Shown here in pieces: positions 37,011 to 45,744 of a stretch of 64,000 nucleotides of DNA. Each line of letters opens with the position of its first letter. Position 1 is the stretch's first letter. The stretch is from the NCBI GenBank assembly GCA_001051155.2, contig JYIP02000005.1, positions 496,001-560,000 of the forward strand, read 5' to 3'. The DNA is from Chrysoporthe austroafricana. Lineage: Eukaryota; Ascomycota; Sordariomycetes; Diaporthales; Cryphonectriaceae. The position numbers were made by a program, and so were the translations under genes. Under the pieces are notes generated by a model. The model was not told the DNA's origin. It did not search any database and was given only the letters and a program-made list of their open reading frames with translations.

Positions 37011-37735
37011 TTCTCTTCTTTATATTACTGGATAGAATAGCAGGCTTAAGCTTCTTGCGCTTGGCTTATAATTGCTTCTATTCGTTAATCAGCTCCTTTA
37101 TATGCTCTAAGTTGCTCAGGGGCTTTAAGGTAAGCTTCTACGCAATTATATAGAAGGTTTTATTATCGATAACCTCCTTTCCGATAATTTTCAGAGCTTC
37201 CTATTCTCTTGCTAGCAAATTCCTAAAGCTAGTCTCGTTATCCGCCCGAATAATTATTGCGTCTTATAATTCAGGATATAAAGCGGCTAAAATAGTTTCT
37301 ATAGCTATATTTAGCAAAAGGTAGTAAGTATTAAGCTCGGGATACGAAATAGCCAATAGTATTTCTGTAATAAGCGAGGGCTAGGGCGGTAGGCATGCCG
37401 TATATGGCTAGCAAGTATAAATCGCAAGTAATAAAGGCGAAAACCTAGTTAGAATAATTCTTCCGAGGCATAAATCTAATAGCATTTCAGTAAAGTTGTT
37501 ATCTATCTAGGGGTATATAGTCCCGAATAGGGGCTCGGCTTGCGTATAGATCGAAATAGGAAAAATAAGGCGTAAAACCGGTATCGCGCTTATTATATCA
37601 AAGCTGGAAAGATCTTTATATCGGCTTATAGCCGGGAGTTTTGCTTCCGGCAGAAATATAGGAAACGCTTCCGGAATTTCAGGAAAGCTAACGATAACTA
37701 GCAAGCTGGGTTCGAAAAAGTCGTAATGGCCAGGC
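37011..37735 (-). pseudogene. Unidentified RIP-broken coding relic
   Basis: On the - strand a frame from about 37735 reads FPEIPEAFPIFLPEAKLPAI and continues past single stops through EMLLDLCLGRIILTRFSPLL, ETILAALYPEL and an acidic/basic tail (KQLQAKRKKLKPA type, Gln inferred at stops) to about 36960. The LPEIPxE-like start and Leu-rich body could suggest an F-box or LRR-like protein, but this is a guess. Confidence 0.35.
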
Positions 37736-38350
37736 TTCCGCTAAGCTAGGATATCTGCTACGAAAGCCGATTTATAGTACGCCTTGCGATTATTTTAGAA
37801 TTATATCTATATTAGGACTTGGTATTAACGATATCTTAAGCAAATGCAAGTCTCGGGATTAGGCTATAGGTTTAAGCGAGCAAATAAATGCATATTGCTA
37901 TAGAGAATACCCGGTTCGGTTTTACTAAATTGAAATTTTTTCGTAAAAGGATTATAGCTATAAATCTCAATAGATGCTATTATATAATCGGCTGAAAAAG
38001 GGAGTAATAGTATTGAAGCTAACGAATTCAGTTTTACAAAAGGGCGCAATTGCATTTTTTGTATCCGGATATAGCATTGGACATAACGTTCGCGCTTAGT
38101 ACTGCATATAATTATAAAGTTAATATGCTTAAGACCTATTGAATATCGGATAAGGTAAAATATTAGCATTTTTACCGTCTCTTTATTTATCCGAGCTAAG
38201 AATTAATCGGAACTTTGTTTATAATCTTACGATCCGTATTATCTGCAGAAAATACCCGCAGCTTTTTTATTTGGTTGCAAAGAAAGGGCAATAACCCTAA
38301 CGGATCTGGCTATCAGGCCGATAAATTTCGTACTTGCGCTTTCAGCAATA
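37736..38350. other. AT-rich stretch with one short open frame
   Basis: A - frame at 37864-38169 (101 codons) is protein-like (CYIRIQKMQLRPFVKLNSLA). No family recognised. Confidence 0.3.
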
Positions 38351-38580
38351 TCGCAATATCCATTTGTCCGATATAAAGGTTTGCGCTTTCCAACTGAAGA
38401 TCGTAATTGCTAATGAAAGTCGTGCTTTTGCCGTCTCGCGATATCCGCCTGTCCAATACGAAAGTTTGCGCTTCCTAACCGAGAATCGTAACTGCTAATA
38501 AAGGTCGTGCCTTTGCCGTCTCGCGATATCCGCCTGTCCAATACGAGGGTTTGCGCTTCCCAACCGAATACTTATTACCC
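38351..38580. repeat. 85-bp tandem repeat, about 2.7 copies
   Basis: TCGCRATATCC recurs at 38351, 38436 and 38521 (85-bp period). Each unit contains GTCCRATAYRARGGTTTGCG and CGTAAYTGCTAAT. The second and third copies are nearly identical; the first differs by more transitions. Confidence 0.85.
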
Positions 38581-39056
38581 GATATCACTAAGGCTTCGCG
38601 ATTACAATATAACCCCGGGAACGGGACCTGTCTAAGCGCTAGGCAAAAGGCAAAAAGCGAAAGAGGGGGAGGGCGGAATCTCTTTGCGCCAGTACGATAG
38701 ACGATATCGCAACAAGTTCGAACCCTATTGGCGGTTACGATATAGTCTAGATGCCAAGGCTAGTTCTGCCCCCTTTTTTCGAGTTGGCCTGCCTTATTCG
38801 GACGACGAATACGCAATTATCAAGCCATTTCAGCGGTAGTATATCGGCAAATCTGTAATATCTTGAATCAGTACCTTGCGCTTTGCTCGCATATCAGCTT
38901 ACTAGGTTAAGACAATATATATAAAGTAATAGGGCTACTCGAGAAGTAGTATATCGGTATATTAGTAGCGAAAACCGGAATAGAACTTATATAATAATAA
39001 TAATTCGGTCGGTTGTATAATACTAGTAATGTCGCTAGCCTGTTACGGTCGGTCGG
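38581..39056. other. AT-rich spacer, nothing recognised
   Basis: No assignable frame. Mixed composition with a purine-rich patch (GAAAGAGGGGGAGGGCGG) near 38659-38676. Confidence 0.3.
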
Positions 39057-39394
39057 TTCAAGACTGAAGTCTTTCGGGCCCGCTGTTAACTAAATAGTAG
39101 TTAGCCTCGATATGTATATTTGGGAAGAGAATCTGAGAAGTATTTGCAAGAAATGGAAGAATAGGGCCAGAGCTGAGCGGGAATGGCGAAGCAAACATTG
39201 CCAGGCGTAAGGGCTTTGGGCGCGCGGGAAGAGAAGAGGAAGCTGGGACAGAAACGCAGAATTTATAGATGGCAGAAAAAAGTTCATGCCTGAGGCATAT
39301 GCGGGCCGCAATGCACGCACTGGCCATACTTTCCTGATGCGGCAACAGGAGCTCGAAACGGCAATATATCACTGTTATAAAAATAGCTATAATT
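39057..39394. other. Weakly mutated right end of the insertion
   Basis: About 300 bp with clearly higher GC than the sequence on either side, ending near 39375 just before the retrotransposon resumes. Overlapping - frames (39058-39372 and 39090-39320) are present but look incidental. It is either the protected right terminus of the large element or a later small insertion. No terminal inverted repeat with the left end is obvious. Confidence 0.45.
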
Positions 39395-39400
39395 ATATTA
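39395..39400. repeat. Candidate right target-site duplication (ATATTA)
   Basis: Lies immediately before the reverse transcriptase frame resumes. It would equal GTATTG at 3016-3021 if both G residues changed to A here. The exact border is uncertain by several bases. Confidence 0.35.
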
Positions 39401-42150
39401 CAAATTTGCTTCCGTTTTTATAAACGATATCGTTATCTATTCAATTATAGAATAAGATTACTTGCGATACTTATAAACTATTTTCTTGCTATTTTTATAT
39501 AAAAATATTTTATTAGCTAGACTTAAGTCGTTTCTTGGATATTTTTTAGTCCAGATCTTAGGATTTAAAATAAACAGATTCAGAATTTCTAATACGGAAT
39601 ACCGGATATAAGCTATTCGCGATTTGGAATTCCCTAAAATACTCTAATAACTGGAAAGGTTTATTGGATTTACAGGATACTTACGCTATCTAATTCCTAA
39701 ATATAGCTATAGAGTTAATTCATTTCAGAAAAGGAAAATTAGAATATTAAGCAAAGCTTATTAATCGAATTATCTATTTTCAAATATAAGATAGCAAAAT
39801 TATATTATACAAGCTATTTTCGATTTAATATTAAACGAAATTAATAGTTTTTACAATTTCAAAATAGCTTTAGAAACTAAGAATGCTTTATTTTATTATA
39901 TCTTAAATAAATTTCTTTTTATCTAGCTGGATATATTTAAGGAAATAGAATTCTCAAATATTATTTTCCAATTAGCAAATAATTATATATAGAATGGAAT
40001 ATTGCTAATAGCAAGTATAGCCGTATAATCAATTCTTTATTTAAGCAAGATAATTAATAAAATAGAACGAAAGTATTAGCTTATAGAGCTAGAAATAGCT
40101 TATTTAATATAGCTAATACGAAAATTGCGAATAATAATAAGATCGAACCGAATTAAGCTAGTTTATATTTTTACCGATTATATAATAATAATTGGCATTA
40201 TCTATTTATTATTCATAAATATAATAAATAAAATTAAAGCAAATATACGATTAATTTTCGTTTCGAAATATTTAAGCCAATTCGACTTAAAAGCATATTA
40301 TATACCGGGAAGGTCGAATATTCTCGCAAATGCTATATCAAAATTACTATTTATTCAGAAACTTATTAATAACGAAAGCATTCTAAACAAAATATAAGAA
40401 AACGAATTTATCCAAATTCTCAATAAAATATTTATAGATAGCAAAATGAAAAGGCGTATTAAGAAAAGATACAAAAAATACTTCTTATAATCCAAAATAA
40501 TCGAATAACTGAAAAACTTAAATAAAATTGCTCGATTACTTTTCATATTAAATTATAATAGCTTATTATTCCTTAAGGATTATTACAGGAAATAATAATT
40601 ATATATCCCGAATAAAATAGCATTGGATTTTATTAAGGAAGCTTACGATAGAAAATACTATTTCGGCATAAACCGTATATAATACGATTTAATAAATCGA
40701 TTCGTTATTAAATATTGCTATGCCAAAATATGCAATTATATATCGATATATCGAGCTTATAATGAAAACAAAAACGATTTATAGCAACTTTTAAAGGAAA
40801 TGCAGCTTATATTATTTTTATTAATCCTATTCTATACTATTATTATAGATTTTATTACAAGATTATTGATAATATTATTTATAAATATTATATAAGCTTT
40901 AACTAAAATGCTATTCCTGAATGCATTTTTTATAATTACGAATAAATATTCCAAAATTACGATTATTATACTAAGCAATATAATATATATTATAGCAGAT
41001 TAGGCAACCCTTATCTTACGGATACTTTATATTACTAGCTAGAAAATATTTAAGAGGATTATTTCAGACAGAAATTCGAAATTCCTATCGGAATTCTGGA
41101 AATATTTGTAAGAGGCTATCGGAACGAAACTTGCTTACTCTACTGCTTCGTATCTGCAAACGGATAAGCAGTCTGAAATAAAGAATTGAATAGTTAAAAT
41201 AGCAATTCGGTATTTCATAATTGCTTATCCTAATATAGAATAAACCGAAATAATACCAGCATTATAGTTTAATCTAAATAATGCATATAACCGAATTATA
41301 AAATATTCAGCTAACCAAATGCTATTCGGATTCAACTTATTATTGGGCTAATAAATAAGGGATATAATACTTTTAGCAAAAGAAATCTTCTAAGAAAAAG
41401 CTTAATTTTTTATTGCCGAAATGCAAATAATAGCCAAATTGCAATATAATAAGCATTATTGCTAAATAGTTTTCGAACCAGATAATTGAATATATATTTG
41501 CTTAGGCTACGGATATTTATTACTAAATAACCTATTTCTGAAATTTTTATAATAAAGGATAGAATTTTTCCAGATTATTCGAAAGATAAGGAATTTAGCG
41601 TATAAGTTGAAATTAGCTTTCTATATAAATATTTATTTAATAATCTTAATAATACAATTAACGCTTATAAATTTTCTTAAGACGGATCCTTATAAATATA
41701 ACTCTATATATTAAAACCCAATAAATATATTAAAGGATTCGGATATCGAGAAATACTTGGAAAATTACCGATATTACGAGCTAGAAAGGATAATTAGCTG
41801 CTATAAGCGAAAATATAAATATAATCCGCACAGAATTGAATATTTAGTAAAATAGATAAATTATTTTAGCTATTATAATATATAGATGCTCTGTAATGCT
41901 TTGAATACGAACGAAATAATATATAATTTCGAACGGAAACGCGAAACTATAACCGAATTGCAAGAAGGAATAAAGCGAGAACGGCTATTAGCGGAAAAAA
42001 TCCTTAAACCAGGAAATATCGTTATAACTGCCTTACGAAAACAAAGCAGGCCAAAACGCAACTTACGAATAGAAAATATACTGGAATAAGCTAGTTTATT
42101 TATTCCAAGAAATCGAAAGAATTCGCGACGCAATAGGCGCGCATTAGAGT
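39401..42150 (+). mobile_element. Ty3/gypsy chromovirus relic, 3' part (RT to chromodomain)
   Basis: Continuation of the element at 1-3021. The RT active-site box reads VFINDI at 39414-39431 (family: Y/F-V/I-DDI, first Asp changed to Asn by RIP). Next come the RT C-terminus and ERFIGFTGYLRYLIPKYS near 39650-39710. RNase H includes TDYI near 40176 and YIPGRSNILANAISKL near 40299-40346. The integrase has an HYGI/YFGINRI-type zinc region near 40660, a core Asp in IIIDFI near 40845-40862, a second Asp in ISDRNSKFLSEFWKYL near 41058-41105, and DKQSE near 41160. The tail YYELERIISCYKRKYKY...IEYLVK near 41768-41850 resembles a chromodomain, as in chromoviruses. Stops throughout. Confidence 0.88.
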
Positions 42151-43364
42151 AAAGGCAATTGCTGAGTAGGGCAAATAAATTTCTAGCGAATGCAAAAGGC
42201 TATTATTTCGTAAATTGCTAGTAAATTTACTTTATTTTCCTTTTCTTATTAGTACGCTTATAATTACTATTTCTATCCATTCATTATAGCTAGCCGTATT
42301 GCCTTATTATTATTACCTTTCATTATACTTTTGAATACTATTTTTGGATATTAAGCTAGTATTATTATTAATTTCGCTTTACTTTGCTAAACTTTTATAA
42401 ACCCGCAAGGACTGTATTAATAAGGCTATTAATATTATTAAAACCAAAACGCATTACGCAATTATTAAATCGTATCCTTTTATAAATGCTTTATTATAAA
42501 ACTAAAACTAATAAGAAATAATACGTTTAGCTATAAAGCAATTTTAATCTTTAATTATATTTATATTAAATATTTCAGCAATAAATACGATTAAGCATTA
42601 CCGAAATATATTTGGATATCGGCTAGCCTTATTATATATAAATATTATATATATTTATCCATTCCAAATATAAACCGATTATAATAGAAAATTAATTCTA
42701 AGCTCTTAGCATAAATAGGTTTTCTTTTAATTCCCGGCATAAGTATATTTATTATTCAAATCCCCGGTATAGGCATATTTACCTATTAAGACTCTAGCAC
42801 GAGTCGGCTTTATAAAACGATTATTATTTTCTATATAATCTCCTTTATCCAATAGTACTATCGTACTTTTCCTTACCGTATAACTCAGAGTCCTATTATA
42901 TCGTACTACCGCTACCCAAAACGTCTCTAACAGTTAGCTTCCTTTATAGATAAAGGTTATAAAGGGCTGGCAATTGATAGCAAAACCTATAGACGAAGTG
43001 AATTCGTAATAGATTCGCCTGGTAAATCTATAGTAAATCCCCTAGTGAATACGTAATGAATTTACCAGGTAAATGCTATACCCTTACCGGGGGGCCTATA
43101 TAATGCCCTGATGGGCTTTAGCGTAATTCACTTTCTTGGAAGAACTATGCTTTATAATATATTTCAGTACGTTTACTATTACCCGGCGCTTTAAAGCAGT
43201 TATTGCTACAAATAATTAGTATATGAAATATTAAAACCTTAAGGATATTTATTACTGTACTATATTTCTATAGAGTTTTAAGTAGATTTAAGTAGATTTG
43301 AGGTTGCTGTATTAGAGTAGAATGATGCTTAAAATTAGCTTATATAACCACTGCTCGTCATTTT
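42151..43364. other. AT-rich stretch, probable 3' LTR of the gypsy relic
   Basis: Noncoding sequence after the integrase and chromodomain region. Between about 42960 and 43320 it has LTR-like traits: a purine run AAAGGTTATAAAGGGC at about 42953, an inverted repeat, and a TATA-like GGCCTATATAATGCCC near 43096. LTR ends could not be set because the 5' LTR lies outside the window. From about 43365 composition changes abruptly to GC-rich. Confidence 0.4.
43018..43069. repeat. Inverted repeat, 10-bp arms
   Basis: CCTGGTAAAT at 43018-43027 and its reverse complement ATTTACCAGG at 43060-43069, perfect arms separated by 32 bp, inside the candidate LTR. Confidence 0.7.
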
Positions 43365-43624
43365 TGCTCGTTGACTGTACACAAGTCGGGATGTTCCGAA
43401 GACAGCGGCACGGCAAGCCTAGCAGGGATAGCCCAGAGGGGGCCACTGGGGGCTCCCACGGCGGGACAGGGGCCCTCGAGGTACTGGGGTACTTGTGGCA
43501 GGGGTAGCTTCAACCACCAGCTGCCCGCCGTCGAGCTCACCTCCCCTCAAGCCCACACCTGACCCTCTTGAACACCACACACGAACACCACGCACACACA
43601 CATACAACCTGTCTCTCTTTCGAA
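43365..43624 (+). promoter_or_regulatory. Upstream region of the GGTase-I beta gene
   Basis: GC-rich 260-bp segment between the AT-rich block and the start codon. The last 60 bp are C/A-rich (CACACACGAACACCACGCAC type) and end CTCTCTTTCGAAATGG, typical of fungal 5' leaders. No TATA box is evident. The gene therefore has very little promoter sequence before decayed transposon DNA. Confidence 0.45.
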
Positions 43625-45136
43625 ATGGACCCCTTCGAACCCCCCATTGACAGGGCCCGCCACCTCCGCTACTGGCAGCGCTGCGTGCGCTCCCTCCTGC
43701 CGCACCACTACACCTCCATGGACAGCACCCGGCTCAGCCTGGCCTTCTTCATCGTCTGCTCCATCGACCTGCTCACGCCGTCCTCCTCCTCCTCCTCCGC
43801 CGCCCCCGACAGCGACGACAAGCCTGCCCCCCTCCTCGCCCCCGCCGACCGCCGCGCCCTCCGCCGCTGGGTCCTCTCCTGCCAGCACCCCCTCGGCGGC
43901 TTCGTCGGCAGCCCCACCCACGCCTTCCCGCCCGGGCGCGGCGGCGGCGTCGAGGACGCCCACCTCGGCGGCACCTACTTCGCCCTCCTCCTCCTCGCCA
44001 TCCTCGCCGACGACGATACCGCCGGCGCCGCGTTCGCCGGCGTCGACCGCGCCGCGACCCTGCGCTGGCTGCGCAGGCTGCAGCGGCCCGAGGACGGGAG
44101 CTTCGGGGAGGTGGTGTACGACCCGCCCGCGGTGCCGGGGGCGGGGGAGGAGACAGGGGCAGAGGCAGAGGCAGGACAGCAGGGGGCGCGGCCCCCTCCG
44201 GCCCCTGTAGTCGGCGGCGGCAAGGACATGCGCTACTGCTACCTCGCGGCGGCGGTGCGGTGGCTGCTCCGCGGGGACCTGCGGCCTGGCGCGCCGGGCT
44301 ACGTCGACGACGTCGACGTGCCGGCGCTGGTGGCCCACATCCGCCGCGGGCAGACGTACGACGGCGGCTTCGCCGAGAGCTGGCGCCACGAGAGCCACTC
44401 GGGCTACGGCTACTGCGCCGTCGCCGCCCTGGCCCTCCTGGACCGCCCGCTGCAGGGCGGGGCAGCGCCGGCGCCCGGGGCTACCGCTGTGCGGGATGGC
44501 GTCGCGGACAGGACTGCCTTCGTCTCCTGGCTCATGTCGAGGCCGTTCGTCTACCTCCCTGACGGTGGTGGTGACGATGACGATGACGACGACGACCCCG
44601 AGACGGCCAACTTCACCCTCGCGGACCTGTCGCTCTCGGACGACGCGGCGCCGGCCGCGTCGCACATCGGCTTCAATGGGCGGTGCAACAAGGTCGCGGA
44701 CACGTGCTACACGTGGTGGACGCTGGGCTCGCTCGCGGTGCTGGAAGGCGCGGGCGATGGCGGCGGGCCCGTGTCCGACCCGGCCTCGCTGGCGGCTCAG
44801 CGGCGGTTCCTGCTCGAGAAGACGCAGCACGTCATCGGCGGCTTCGGGAAGCACCCCGGGGCCCCGCCCGACGTGGGCCACGGGTGCCTGGGCCTGGCCG
44901 CGCTGGCCGTCATGGGGGACCCCGCGCTGAAGAAGCTGGACCCGGCCCTCTGCGCGAGCGTCGACGCCGTGCGGAGGGTGGAGGCCGCCAGGAGCGGGCT
45001 GCTGCGACAAGAAGAGGCGGCGGTGGCGGGCGGGGAAGGGGACCAGGGCCGGGCAGGTCTGGGGCAGAGGCTGGTGGAGACGGCTATCAAGATGGGTGGC
45101 GGCGCGCGGCCGGAGTGGCTGGATGCTATGGCGTGA
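43625..45136 (+). CDS. cdc43: Geranylgeranyltransferase type I beta subunit
   Basis: Beta subunit of protein geranylgeranyltransferase I, which attaches geranylgeranyl to C-terminal CaaX (Leu-ending) cysteines of Rho/Rac/Cdc42 GTPases; the partner is the shared farnesyltransferase alpha subunit. Single exon, 503 residues; the ATG at 43625 is preferred over an in-frame one at 43568 because it starts at the conserved DPFEPPIDRARHLRYWQRCV. Prenyltransferase alpha-alpha barrel repeats are visible (GGFVGSPTHAF, GSFGEVVYD, YDGGFAESWRHESHSGYGYC). The zinc site is intact: Asp359 and Cys361 in NKVADTCYTWW, and His419 in GHGCLGL. The GxxNK motif before the DTC distinguishes type I from the farnesyltransferase and Rab types. 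Low-complexity Ser-, Glu/Gly- and Asp-rich inserts lengthen it relative to yeast Cdc43. It converges with the kinase gene. Confidence 0.93.
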   Translation: MDPFEPPIDRARHLRYWQRCVRSLLPHHYTSMDSTRLSLAFFIVCSIDLLTPSSSSSSAAPDSDDKPAPLLAPADRRALRRWVLSCQHPLGGFVGSPTHAFPPGRGGGVEDAHLGGTYFALLLLAILADDDTAGAAFAGVDRAATLRWLRRLQRPEDGSFGEVVYDPPAVPGAGEETGAEAEAGQQGARPPPAPVVGGGKDMRYCYLAAAVRWLLRGDLRPGAPGYVDDVDVPALVAHIRRGQTYDGGFAESWRHESHSGYGYCAVAALALLDRPLQGGAAPAPGATAVRDGVADRTAFVSWLMSRPFVYLPDGGGDDDDDDDDPETANFTLADLSLSDDAAPAASHIGFNGRCNKVADTCYTWWTLGSLAVLEGAGDGGGPVSDPASLAAQRRFLLEKTQHVIGGFGKHPGAPPDVGHGCLGLAALAVMGDPALKKLDPALCASVDAVRRVEAARSGLLRQEEAAVAGGEGDQGRAGLGQRLVETAIKMGGGARPEWLDAMA

Positions 45137-45744
45137 GGGAATACGCCCAGGAGACGATCGGGACGAGGGGCACTATTTGGGCGGTCGAGCTCATCTGGCT
45201 CAAGACTTTGTTTCAGCATGATCTGGAATCTAAGATACCCTTCCAATGGACACACCATTTATATCAATCACTATCACACCATGCCACGGATACATGCCAG
45301 AAACTTGGGTGTTGGGGGGTTGGGGGGGGGGGTTTAAGTGGATGGAGGAGGCGTCGAGATTATTAAGTAATTGGTCTGTATTGCATCTCCTGCGAGATCC
45401 CGAAAAGGTATTCAGAGGTATCATTGGATGACAAAAAAAGAAAAAGAAATAAAGCGTCCCACAGAAAACTCAAAAAAGTCGCTAAGCACATAGAGGTACA
45501 ACATCCCCAGGGGACAGAATAAAGCAGGCGCTCGCACCGTACAAGAACGTGAATGTGAGGTGAACGTGGTGAAAGTGTATGAATCCCGCCGAAGATGCAC
45601 AGGTCCACCGGACTGGTGGCAGCACAATGCAGGTAGTCAAGGTGACCCGAGCGGGTAGGAGGCTCGTCACCATCGAGCTCCTGGGGCAGCCAAGGCTCGG
45701 GCATCCACACGCGAGGACGGACTGTGATCTACGGGCACGCCGGC
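45137..45744. other. Convergent intergenic region (two 3' UTRs)
   Basis: About 600 bp between the stop codons of the GGTase-I beta gene (+) and the kinase gene (-). It has a G-run (GGGGGGTTGGGGGGGG) near 45314-45332 and an A-rich stretch near 45430-45450. No gene seen. Confidence 0.5.

Larger units (their letters stand above)
3022..39394 (+). mobile_element. Putative decayed Starship giant transposon
   Basis: About 36.4 kb interrupting the gypsy reverse transcriptase. Starships are giant fungal transposons mobilised by a DUF3435 tyrosine recombinase encoded as the first gene at the 5' end and transcribed inward, followed by cargo. This block has that layout: the DUF3435 relic starts about 340 bp inside the left border and points right. 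Behind it are relics of FunK1 kinase and ankyrin proteins and many unassigned frames. Nearly the whole block is RIP-mutated, so it is non-functional. Borders rest on the split retrotransposon frame, not on terminal repeats, which I could not establish. It could instead be several nested insertions. Confidence 0.65.

Noticed and set aside
29958..38580. Could the tandem repeats be CRISPR arrays?
   Set aside because: Units are contiguous or have long non-uniform spacers, copy number is 2-3, and the genome is fungal.
3022..39394. Terminal inverted repeats of the large element
   Set aside because: Only short weak similarity (TAATAGTAG versus TAATTATAG) between the two ends, not distinguishable from chance in AT-rich DNA.
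43547..45010. 487-codon open frame on the - strand opposite the GGTase-I beta gene
   Set aside because: Arg/Gly/Val-rich antisense shadow of a GC-rich gene; the + strand carries all prenyltransferase motifs.
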